DNA of 64,000 bases from Marinobacter sp. SS21 (GTDB taxonomy: Bacteria > Pseudomonadota > Gammaproteobacteria > Pseudomonadales > Oleiphilaceae), in contig NZ_JAQNDA010000010.1 in the NCBI RefSeq assembly GCF_028369065.1, positions 1 through 64,000 of the forward strand. The letters are read 5' to 3'. Shown in pieces: positions 1 to 6,812 of this stretch (within the stretch, counting starts at the first letter, position 1; every line of letters begins with the position of its first letter). The notes under the pieces are model-generated. The model was not told the origin of the DNA and searched no databases. It was given only the letters and a program-made list of their open reading frames with translations. Both the position numbers and the translations under genes were made by a program.

Positions 1-63
1 TCAAGATGGCGGGAGAGGGGCAAAAAAACACACAAATAACGGGAGAATAGCGTCTGAATCTTC

Positions 64-99
64 GATTTTTGCCGGCTAAAACCAAGATCGGCAAAAATC
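64..99. repeat. Perfect 11-bp inverted repeat
   Basis: Arms GATTTTTGCCG (64-74) and CGGCAAAAATC (89-99) are perfect reverse complements around a 14-base loop. The A/T tracts flank a short GC block on the outside, the wrong order for a Rho-independent terminator on either strand. It lies beyond the 3' end of the small gene at 211-453. I support no gene in bases 1-210. A GGGACAGATTT-type half palindrome lies on the minus strand at 126-143, resembling the REP-like hairpins elsewhere in the window. Confidence 0.6.
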
Positions 100-210
100 A
101 GCGGTTATTCAGAGCTTCCCTAACCGAAAAATAAATCTGTCCCGGTTTTCCAGGTGATTCCGGAGAAAGCAGATCTTTTCCGATTTTCTTACTTTTCATC
201 ACTGTAATGG

Positions 211-453
211 TTAAGCCAATTCCCATGGTCGATCCGTTCGGCCATAAACGGGCTTTAAGACACCAGTATCTCGCAATTTCTGTGCGGCCCACCTGGCATC
301 GTACTGCCAGGAATAGACTAAGTCTCCGGAAGCTCTTATTTCTGATTCATAGTGATCCCAAAGATCTTTAGCAATTTCTTTTGGCCAGCCAGAGCCCCCG
401 CGTGCTTTTAAACACTCAACAATCCATTTCATCATGTCTTCACGATTCGCCAA
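211..453 (-). CDS. Small winged-helix-like hypothetical protein
   Basis: An 80-residue protein that I do not recognise as a named family. Its C-terminal half (RWAAQKLRDTGVLKP, then PWELA) resembles the end of a winged-helix domain such as the Mrr N-terminal domain, so nucleic acid binding is possible but inferred. I chose a TTG start at 453 because GGGAGG lies just upstream. The longer ATG frame from 492 would begin inside the attC-like site at 478-549. It is the cassette after the RloC-like gene on the same strand. Its stop TAA lies inside GCTTAAC (210-216), matching the RYYYAAC core of an attC R box. No convincing full attC follows it. Confidence 0.6.
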   Translation of the reverse strand: MANREDMMKWIVECLKARGGSGWPKEIAKDLWDHYESEIRASGDLVYSWQYDARWAAQKLRDTGVLKPVYGRTDRPWELA

Positions 454-477
454 GAGAGCCCCTCCCTGACCCAAGAC

Positions 478-549
478 ATTTAACGCTCGCATTTTCGGCT
501 GGCTTGGAGCGCAGCGGTAAACCAGTTCGACAACATGCTTTTGTTAGGC
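478..549 (-). other. Integron attC-like recombination site
   Basis: Read on the minus strand, the site opens with GCCTAAC (549-543) and closes with GTTAAAT (484-478), matching the attC core motifs RYYYAAC and GTTRRRY. Between them GCAT and ATGC pair, each set back four bases from the outer TAAC/GTTA pair, which gives the R-spacer-L layout of attC. A central stem of seven pairs (CTGGTTT with AAGCCAG, one G-T) encloses a 13-base loop. The stop codon of the RloC-like gene lies inside GCCTAAC, as is common in gene cassettes. That gene is preceded by GTTAGGC (2983-2977), the exact complement of its own GCCTAAC, as expected if cassette 478-2983 once circularised. Confidence 0.7.
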
Positions 550-2958
550 ATGTTCTACCCCAATACTTTGAAGTAACGCTGAATACTGGTCTGGATCTTT
601 TTCTTTAATTTTCCGTAATATAAAATTCGCCGTTGTCTTCATCTCAGGAACATCAATTGGCAAAACACTTCTCTCAAAGACACCCGCCAAATGTGAGAAT
701 TCATTATTGATGCGATCCGTTAATGACGCAGCCAATGCATCATCTCCAAAAAAGCGCGCCAATTTGTCATCTTTTTCCACTGCATTTGGATACTTGTAGT
801 ACAAAAACGCCTCTAGGAACTTCCGAGTATTGTTCCCGAAGTTGTAGTAGCAATCATGATTTTCATCACCATCTATCTGGGCATGGGCACACCTATAAAT
901 TTGGTGAAACAGGAAGTTGAACTCTGTGACGTAGTCTTTCAGGTATCGAGGCATCAACTTGATATCACTGACTTGATCTGTTCGTGTGATGATAAAATAT
1001 TGAGATTTGTTTTTATTCAAAGCACCGGGAAGTCGCTTCAAATACTTTAAAAAATCCAAGTTGTGAGTTGAAATAAAAAGCTGTTTGAAACGATCACGCT
1101 CTTTTATCTCACCGCTATCTTCATATTTCTCCGGCGTTACGATCTCGGAATTAATAAGGCTGTAGACAAAAAAGATATGATTTGCATCCAAGCTGGAGAT
1201 AGGATCATCAACCCAGATAATCGGCTGATTGCCTTTAGTTTCTATGTCTTCAAGTTTAGCCATGAAGTAACAGAAGGCTATCAAACTACATTCGCCCTCA
1301 CTGAGGTGGAATGCTTTTTTATCATTTCTGGTTACCTCAAATCGGTATCCAGATGATGCGTTCCCGGGATTTGCTTCAATGGCTTTGAGTGAAAGATTTT
1401 GATGACCGAAGAAATTATTCAAATAATCATTTACACGGTCAGCTCCCTTGCTTTCATCTTTTAGATGAGCCTTCAATTCAGCTATTTTCTCTCGTTTTTT
1501 ATTAACATTTTCTTTTGCGAAGTTTCTAGTCTTCTCCGCTAAGCCCATGGCCTCATTCAGTGATTCAATGGACTTATTCTCTTCTTCATACTTTATGTCT
1601 GTTATGAATGTAAAAACTTCATGGAGGCGGAGAGCCGCACGAGCTTCAGATTGGTCAGAGCTTAGTGAAGCTGTAAGCTGGTTGGATTCGTTTCTGAGTT
1701 GCTCATACAAATCCCTGACCGCATTCAAATCTTTTTCAACCGACTGAGGTTCATTGAATTCAAGAGGTTTAAAGATGTCATCTCTTCGTTTTTTGATCTG
1801 TTTTCTTATGGAATCCAGGCTCTCAATGTAAGACGTTGATAGGGTCGACAACTGTTCTGTCAGCGAATCTAAGTCGGCCGTGTAGTTAGTGTAGAAATCC
1901 GAGTTTTTGACTTTCATTAGATTAGGGACTCTGGATCGCTCACTTTCAATCGATCCAAGCAGGGCTTCCAGCTCTTGACGAAGGTCTTCAGACTCCTGAT
2001 TAAAATGCTTGTCCAGCTTCTCCCACAAATCTTCAGGAAGGTCGCTGCCACAAAATGCGCACTTATCTCTCTTCTCTTGATGGTGGCCCCGACCAGTCCT
2101 TACCCACGTTGCCAGAGCCGCATCGTTTAGCAACTCCTGAATTGGTTCAGATGCCTGAATCTTTTTTCCGATTAAATCTTTAGCCTTTGAAGCTATTACA
2201 GAGCATTGGAGATTGAAAGTCGTTGATTCAGGGATTTCTGATTTGGGTTCTTCTCTGAGGAGGTCATGAAAATTGCCTACTTGCTCATCAGAAATCGGAG
2301 AGTAAGTGTCTTTGGTAACATCCGAGATGTCTGCCTTTATTTTAGAAACATTGTAGTTGGCATCACCAAACGCTTTATTATGTTTGATTCCGGTGCCTGA
2401 CTTATTGGCTTTATCACGTAACTTTCGTTCCAATTCTGACGACTTGTCGTCATGGTATTTTCGGGCTTTTTTGAAACTCTCCTCAGCACCGAGGAACTCC
2501 CCCAGCAGACCAGACTTATCCTCTTCGTTGCCAAGTTCGGCTTCAAGCTTCTCAATTTCTTCCTCAAGCTTTGTATTGTCTTCCCCTAATATAGCGAAAG
2601 AATTGATGGAATGTTCATCATCAACAATGAAACGTAGATTGTCCCGGACAAAGTCTTCATTGAAAACCCGAACAACTTGACCATGATTTCTTAGTGAATT
2701 CTGCGTCGCAGTGCTGCCACCATCAAAAGACACCCGAAACTCGGGTGAACTATATTTCTCTGAGATACAACCGGTTTCTAAAGCTCGAAGGATTCGAGAA
2801 AGAGTTGTTTTTCCAGAATAGTTGCGTCCATACAGAATATTTAGGCTTTTAAATTCTGCGATATTATTCCCAGTATCTCGCACGGATGATGACCACTGAA
2901 AATCATCATAGACAGCCATACCTTTTATCGAGTCTATTTTTTTAATATGTCCGCTCAT
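544..2958 (-). CDS. RloC/PrrC-like ATPase with putative anticodon nuclease site
   Basis: A protein of 804 residues in the AAA_13 (RloC/PrrC) group of SMC-like ABC ATPases. Seen: Walker A GRNYSGKT (44-51), long coiled coils from about 110 to 500 interrupted by a CAFC zinc-hook motif near 300, an LSEGE signature, Walker B IIWVDDPISS, and the D-loop/switch His in FISTHN. The C-terminal region has R712-x3-E716 and H756, the Arg-Glu-His arrangement of the PrrC and RloC tRNA anticodon nucleases, although related ATPases with similar C-terminal motifs exist. The family is known for cleaving tRNA anticodon loops during phage attack. The ATG at 2958 follows AAGGA at good spacing and is preferred over an upstream GTG at 2985. 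The gene fills an attC-bounded cassette. No hsdMRS genes are adjacent, unlike classical prrC. Confidence 0.75.
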   Translation of the reverse strand: MSGHIKKIDSIKGMAVYDDFQWSSSVRDTGNNIAEFKSLNILYGRNYSGKTTLSRILRALETGCISEKYSSPEFRVSFDGGSTATQNSLRNHGQVVRVFNEDFVRDNLRFIVDDEHSINSFAILGEDNTKLEEEIEKLEAELGNEEDKSGLLGEFLGAEESFKKARKYHDDKSSELERKLRDKANKSGTGIKHNKAFGDANYNVSKIKADISDVTKDTYSPISDEQVGNFHDLLREEPKSEIPESTTFNLQCSVIASKAKDLIGKKIQASEPIQELLNDAALATWVRTGRGHHQEKRDKCAFCGSDLPEDLWEKLDKHFNQESEDLRQELEALLGSIESERSRVPNLMKVKNSDFYTNYTADLDSLTEQLSTLSTSYIESLDSIRKQIKKRRDDIFKPLEFNEPQSVEKDLNAVRDLYEQLRNESNQLTASLSSDQSEARAALRLHEVFTFITDIKYEEENKSIESLNEAMGLAEKTRNFAKENVNKKREKIAELKAHLKDESKGADRVNDYLNNFFGHQNLSLKAIEANPGNASSGYRFEVTRNDKKAFHLSEGECSLIAFCYFMAKLEDIETKGNQPIIWVDDPISSLDANHIFFVYSLINSEIVTPEKYEDSGEIKERDRFKQLFISTHNLDFLKYLKRLPGALNKNKSQYFIITRTDQVSDIKLMPRYLKDYVTEFNFLFHQIYRCAHAQIDGDENHDCYYNFGNNTRKFLEAFLYYKYPNAVEKDDKLARFFGDDALAASLTDRINNEFSHLAGVFERSVLPIDVPEMKTTANFILRKIKEKDPDQYSALLQSIGVEHA

Positions 2959-2976
2959 GCACGTCCTTTTGAAGAT

Positions 2977-3034
2977 GCCTAACACCTAAGCATTTAATGG
3001 TCGTGCGCAGCACGACCTTTAAAGCGTATTAGAT
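2977..3034 (-). other. Degenerate attC-like site upstream of the RloC-like gene
   Basis: On the minus strand the site ends in GTTAGGC (2983-2977), a perfect attC R' core, just before the RloC-like gene. Its far end ATCTAAT (3034-3028) departs from RYYYAAC only at the last base. The middle forms a strong hairpin, GGTCGTGC and GCACGACC around GCA, extended by TTTAA/TTAAA. The 58-base length is near the minimum for attC. The degenerate core could mark the end of the cassette array. From 3035 to the NERD gene I see nothing else. Confidence 0.5.
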
Positions 3035-3173
3035 GGAACGCTTCGTTATTGCAAAAATACCGAACGCGGCATAATGCTCATCCCCCGAAGCACTCCATGA
3101 AAATCATTAAATAAAAACAAATACCTACAGACCCAACAACACCCTGAACTGTAATAACGACGATTCGTCATCA

Positions 3174-3956
3174 TCACAAAAACGCCGAATCAACCACCCC
3201 TCGACACCCAGGAAACCCCTTACACCCCCAAAACTCCTCCCCAACATTCTCCCCACGCTTAACAACCCGCTTCACCATCTCCCCCTCGCACTTAGGACAC
3301 CGAGGCTCCCTCTCCTTCCTCGCCACAATCTCCCTAACATGCGCCACATGCTCCCGATTAGTCCGAAATGAAGCAGCCAATCGCCCAGACTCAACCCTCT
3401 CAACAACCTCCCTAACCTCACCCTCAGAAAGCACCACCTCCGAATGCGACTTAATAAACCGAATATATCCCCCACCCTGCGTCACATTCCCCGGCATCTC
3501 CGTCTTAAACGTCGAATCCCCCACAAACACCACCAACGAATGCACCTGCTGATCCCCCAACCCCAACAAGCTCTGCAACGTCTTCACATGCTTGTAGTTC
3601 TGATGCAGCGGATTCTGAAACTTCTGCGAGTACTTATAGATCTTCTGCGTCCAATACCGCTGATTGGCACTGCCAAAGATCCACCCCTTCATGTTCTTGG
3701 TTTCCACCACAAACACCCCGTATTGGGAAACGATGATGTGGTCGATCTGGGTGGTGCCGCCTTCGGTGGGCAGGGTGACGTTCTTGATCAGGTGGTAGCG
3801 GTTCTTGTCGAGAAACAGGCGAGCGGAAGCATTGACGAGGAATTCACCCATCTTGCCCTTGAACCAGGGCGACTTGATCACGCCTGCTAGGATGGCAAGG
3901 GGAATCAGATACCAGAGGGCGTTAAAAACAGGCTGAAGAACCGGGGAGTAGTCCAT
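3174..3956 (-). CDS. NERD domain protein with C-terminal zinc finger
   Basis: 260 residues. An N-terminal membrane helix lies at about 10-27. A nuclease-related (NERD) domain spans roughly 33-150, with GKMGEFLV, an IDHIIV motif and VETKNMKGWI, which match the Glu...Asp...ExK pattern of restriction-endonuclease-like folds. A topoisomerase-type zinc ribbon lies at about 219-255 (CPKC...CKGFPGC). NERD proteins are presumed nucleases or DNA-processing factors. The substrate is unknown. Base composition changes abruptly inside the gene: upstream of about 3660 the codons end mainly in C/G as in neighbouring genes, while the 3' part uses T/G-ending codons with many AGG and GGG. This suggests a mosaic origin or imported DNA. 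Confidence 0.8.
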   Translation of the reverse strand: MDYSPVLQPVFNALWYLIPLAILAGVIKSPWFKGKMGEFLVNASARLFLDKNRYHLIKNVTLPTEGGTTQIDHIIVSQYGVFVVETKNMKGWIFGSANQRYWTQKIYKYSQKFQNPLHQNYKHVKTLQSLLGLGDQQVHSLVVFVGDSTFKTEMPGNVTQGGGYIRFIKSHSEVVLSEGEVREVVERVESGRLAASFRTNREHVAHVREIVARKEREPRCPKCEGEMVKRVVKRGENVGEEFWGCKGFPGCRGVVDSAFL

Positions 3957-4196
3957 CCGTCATCCTTAACTGACAGCAATTCGTTCCATCTTGTTTAGCT
4001 ACACATTAGCGCAAAGTCTTTACCTCGCCCCCTAGGTCATTGAAAAAATTCGTAAACGAACCGTTGCACGGCAATGGGCGTGCCGTGTCACCCATCGGGC
4101 TGCCGCCAGAGCGGACCCAGCCACAGGCTCCACGCCACAACATTGACAACCCCCTAAACCCCGGTAGAGTCGGTAAAAAAACGGAGACACAGGCCT

Positions 4197-5216
4197 ATGG
4201 AAACCTCCCCCAAACCACCCCGCGTGGTCATCTTCGGTGCCGGTAGCGTGGGCTGCTACCTGGGTGCCCGACTGATGTCGGCGGATGTTGACGTCACCTT
4301 CGTCGGGCGGCCACGGATGCAACAGGTGCTCAAAGCGCATCCACTGCGGGCCACGGATTACGAGGGCTTCCAGTACGAGGCCTACCTCAGCGAGGGCCAA
4401 TACGTGACCACCCCGGAGGCAGCCGCCCAGGCCGATCTGGTGTTGGTGACGGTGAAGTCGGCCGCCACCGAGGAGGCGGGGCGGGCCTTGGCCGAGCATG
4501 TGCGGCCCGGTACGCCGGTGATCAGCCTGCAGAACGGCATTTCCAACGCCGAACGGTTGCGGTCGGTGATGCCTGGTGCCGATGTGCTGGCGGGCATGGT
4601 GCCGTTCAATGTGCTGCAGAAGAGCCCCGGTCATTTTCACCACGGCACCGAGGGGCACCTGATGACCGCGCGCCACTCGGCACTGACCGCCCTGCTACCC
4701 CGATTCATTCAGGCTGGACTGCCGCTGGAGCTGCGCGACGACATGCTGTCGGTGATGTGGTCCAAGCTGCTGCTCAACCTGAATAACCCTATCAATGCCC
4801 TGAGCGGAGTGCCGCTGCTGAAGGAGCTGTCGCAGCGGGATTACCGGCGCTGTCTGGCGCTGGCGCAGGAAGAAACCCTGGCGTTACTGAAGGACGCCAA
4901 GATGCCGTTGGTCAAGCTGACCGGTGTGCCGATGGCACTGATTCCCAAGGTCATGCGGCTACCAGACTGGCTGTTTACCCGGTTGGCGCGAACGATGCTG
5001 GCCATCGACCCCCTGGCCCGTTCCTCCATGTGGGAAGACCTGGAAGCTGGCCGCCCGACCGAGGTGGACTGGATCAATGGTGAAGTGGTACGCCTGGCCG
5101 GTTCGCTGGGGCAACAGGCCCCGATCAACGCGCGCCTGACCGAGCTGGTGCGTGAGTGTGAGCAGCAACGGCGCAGCTGGAGCGGTGCCGACCTGCTGCG
5201 GGCATTGACCCACTAA
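4197..5216 (+). CDS. panE: 2-dehydropantoate 2-reductase
   Basis: 339 residues of the ApbA/PanE family, which reduces ketopantoate to pantoate with NADPH in cytosolic pantothenate and CoA synthesis. The Rossmann nucleotide-binding motif GAGSVGCYLG lies near residue 15. The C-terminal helical domain carries the family's WSKLLLNLNNPINAL segment, with the catalytic Lys and the substrate-binding Asn. Length is slightly above the usual 300. The ATG follows GGAGA. Paralogues with uncertain substrates exist in many proteobacteria, so the exact substrate is less sure than the family. About 240 bases separate it from the divergent NERD gene and should hold both promoters. Confidence 0.8.
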   Translation: METSPKPPRVVIFGAGSVGCYLGARLMSADVDVTFVGRPRMQQVLKAHPLRATDYEGFQYEAYLSEGQYVTTPEAAAQADLVLVTVKSAATEEAGRALAEHVRPGTPVISLQNGISNAERLRSVMPGADVLAGMVPFNVLQKSPGHFHHGTEGHLMTARHSALTALLPRFIQAGLPLELRDDMLSVMWSKLLLNLNNPINALSGVPLLKELSQRDYRRCLALAQEETLALLKDAKMPLVKLTGVPMALIPKVMRLPDWLFTRLARTMLAIDPLARSSMWEDLEAGRPTEVDWINGEVVRLAGSLGQQAPINARLTELVRECEQQRRSWSGADLLRALTH

Positions 5217-5276
5217 AGCCGCATCGACCAATTAAAGGCAAATCACTCTCATTTGCAGGCGATAGGATTACAGCGT

Positions 5277-5343
5277 TGTAAGCCAAATCGCACACGGCCA
5301 ATCAGCAATGTCCTGTTTGCCCCAAGCCCCGTATCCGTAGAAT
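5277..5343 (+). promoter_or_regulatory. GacA-box-like site and promoter of the GGA-repeat RNA
   Basis: TGTAAG (5277-5282), six bases, then CGCACA (5289-5294) resembles the GacA upstream activating sequence TGTAAG-N6-CTTACA that controls rsmX/Y/Z genes in pseudomonads. The second half matches at four of six positions. A -10 like TAGAAT lies at 5338-5343, with only a weak -35 (TTTGCC, 16 bases upstream), as expected for an activator-dependent promoter. The box centre lies about 64 bases before the predicted start near 5350, close to the spacing known for GacA-controlled sRNA promoters. Confidence 0.55.
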
Positions 5344-5349
5344 AGCAAT

Positions 5350-5520
5350 TGTCAGGGATGACATGCCTGCAAGGACGCAGGTTCAAGGATGAAAGGACTG
5401 ACTCACAGGATGTGGGTCAACAGGGATGATGGCCAAGGATTGGCTAGGCCTGAAGGAACAGGCGTTTGGTTGGCTACGGATAAGGAACACAGGGACAGTG
5501 ATCCTGTCCGAGCCCCCTTT
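5350..5520 (+). ncRNA. Predicted CsrA/RsmA-sequestering sRNA (CsrB/Rsm type)
   Basis: This intergenic stretch is a chain of small hairpins with GGA in the loop: 5350-5363 (loop GGGA), 5366-5381 (AAGGAC), 5382-5393 (AGGA), 5400-5418 (AGGAT, seven-pair stem), 5432-5444 (AGGAT) and 5448-5463 (AAGGAA). More GGA motifs lie between them at 5395, 5424, 5478, 5484 and 5493. Loop-presented A(N)GGA is the binding site of CsrA/RsmA, and arrays of it define the CsrB, RsmY and RsmZ sRNAs that titrate this regulator. A closing stem pairs GGCT and CGGA (5472-5480) with TCCGAGCC (5507-5514), followed by CCCTTT, and would serve as terminator. There is no reading frame with a credible start. Being upstream of the comEA-like gene, it could instead be a long 5' leader. 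Confidence 0.75.
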
Positions 5521-5635
5521 CTGGTGGTTCTATTCGCCGAGCATTTCTCCCAGATCCCCCTCCACTGAAGGATACAGCCCTCCTCAGACTTGGGTCGCGC
5601 TGACGCCCGTACCAATTCTATTCAGGAGACTTTGT

Positions 5636-5917
5636 ATGACCCGTAATTCGCTGTTGGCCACTTTGTGCCTGGTATTGTGCCTATTCACCGGCCTTGCTCA
5701 CGCCGAGCCGGAGATGACCGACCATCCGATCAATATCAATACCGCCACGGTGGAGGAGCTGCGTGCGCTGGAGGGCATCGGCGAGAGCAAGGCCCGCGCC
5801 ATCGTTGCTTACCGTGAAAACCATGGCCCGTTCCAGAGCGAGGCCGAACTGACCAATGTGCGTGGCATCGGCGAGCAGATCCTCAGCAAAAACACCCCGC
5901 GTATTACCCTCGAGTAA
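5636..5917 (+). CDS. ComEA-like helix-hairpin-helix periplasmic protein
   Basis: 93 residues. A signal peptide (residues 1-22, ending AHA) is followed by a helix-hairpin-helix domain, ININTATVEELRALEGIGESKARAIVAYR and a second GIGEQIL turn. This matches the small ComEA proteins of Gram-negative bacteria, which bind incoming double-stranded DNA in the periplasm. Whether this species is naturally competent cannot be judged here, and no other com or pil genes are near. The ATG at 5636 follows AGGAGA. The frame is open further upstream, but that part overlaps the GGA-repeat RNA and carries no family similarity. Confidence 0.85.
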   Translation: MTRNSLLATLCLVLCLFTGLAHAEPEMTDHPININTATVEELRALEGIGESKARAIVAYRENHGPFQSEAELTNVRGIGEQILSKNTPRITLE

Positions 5918-5937
5918 TTTCTACTGTCGCTGCACTA

Positions 5938-5961
5938 AAGTTGGGCTGGACAGCCCAACTT
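5938..5961 (+). terminator. Hairpin after the comEA-like gene
   Basis: AAGTTGGGCT (5938-5947) pairs perfectly with AGCCCAACTT (5952-5961) around GGAC. The stem is strong but no long T-run follows, so termination is likely rather than certain. The loop itself contains GGA. Confidence 0.55.
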
Positions 5962-6017
5962 CCGCTGCATAAGGTTGTGTAAGAAGCCTGAACAACCACG
6001 CGCAGCAGGATCTTGCC

Positions 6018-6812
6018 ATGGCTGATCCGATCAAAATGTATCCACCGAAACCCGCCAGGGTGTATTTTTTCGGCACCTGCCTGGTCGACCTGTTTTACCC
6101 CGAAGCCGGGCTGGCGGGGATCAAACTGTTGCAACGGGAAGGCATTGAGGTGCAGTTCCCCCAGGGGCAGACTTGCTGCGGCCAGCCCGCCTACACCTCG
6201 GGCTATCACGACGAGGCCCGCGCCGTCGCGGCAGCGCAACTGAAGCTGTTTCCAGAGGACTGGCCCATTGTCGTGCCCTCTGGGTCCTGCGGCGGCATGA
6301 TGCGCAAGCACTACCCCCAACTGTTTCGCGATACGCCGCAACTACAGCAGGCCCTGTCGGTGGCTGCCAGAGTCTGGGAGCTGACCGATTTCCTGCTCAA
6401 TGTGTGCAACATCAAACTGGAGGACCTTGGCAAGCCCACCACAGTGGCCCTGCATACCTCCTGTTCGGCCCGCCGTGAACTGGGGCTGGCCGACGTTGGC
6501 CCGACCTTGCTGGGGCAACTGCAGAATGTCACCCTGGCCGAGCAAGTGCGGGCTGAGGAATGCTGCGGTTTTGGTGGCACCTTCGCGGTTCGGCACCCGG
6601 CCATTTCCGGGGCCATGGTCAGCGAGAAGGTGGAGGCCATCGTCGATACCGGGGCGCGGGAATTCGTCACCACCGACTGCGGCTGCCTGATGAACATGGT
6701 CGGCTACGCCGACAAGGCCCAACAACCACTCAGCGGCAAGCACATTCTCAGTTTTCTCTGGGAGCGCACCCAAGGGCCGCCACCACACCACGCCGGGGAG
6801 CAAGAGCCATGA
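6018..6812 (+). CDS. lutA: L-lactate oxidation iron-sulfur protein LutA
   Basis: 264 residues of the LutA/YkgE family, one of three subunits of the iron-sulfur-flavin complex that oxidises L-lactate to pyruvate. Two CCG domains are visible: TCCGQPAYTSGY with GSCGGMM (about residues 50-100), and HTSCSARRELG with ECCGFGGTFAV (about 150-195). Their cysteines bind an Fe-S cluster as in heterodisulfide reductase subunit B. The stop overlaps the lutB start as ATGA (6809-6812), indicating translational coupling. No lactate regulator (lutR/lldR) or lactate permease is next to the operon here. Confidence 0.9.
   Translation: MADPIKMYPPKPARVYFFGTCLVDLFYPEAGLAGIKLLQREGIEVQFPQGQTCCGQPAYTSGYHDEARAVAAAQLKLFPEDWPIVVPSGSCGGMMRKHYPQLFRDTPQLQQALSVAARVWELTDFLLNVCNIKLEDLGKPTTVALHTSCSARRELGLADVGPTLLGQLQNVTLAEQVRAEECCGFGGTFAVRHPAISGAMVSEKVEAIVDTGAREFVTTDCGCLMNMVGYADKAQQPLSGKHILSFLWERTQGPPPHHAGEQEP

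Noticed and set aside
118-216. Third attC site after the small gene
   Set aside because: GCTTAAC and a GTTAGGG-like core are present at the ends, but the interior does not fold into the R-L-stem layout and the second core breaks the GTTRRRY consensus.
454-492. ATG start of the small gene at 492
   Set aside because: It lies inside the attC-like site, before the recombination point; the TTG at 453 has a much better ribosome site.
5426-5635. N-terminal extension of the ComEA-like protein
   Set aside because: The extension overlaps the GGA-repeat RNA, lacks similarity, and precedes a clear signal peptide that starts at 5636 with AGGAGA.
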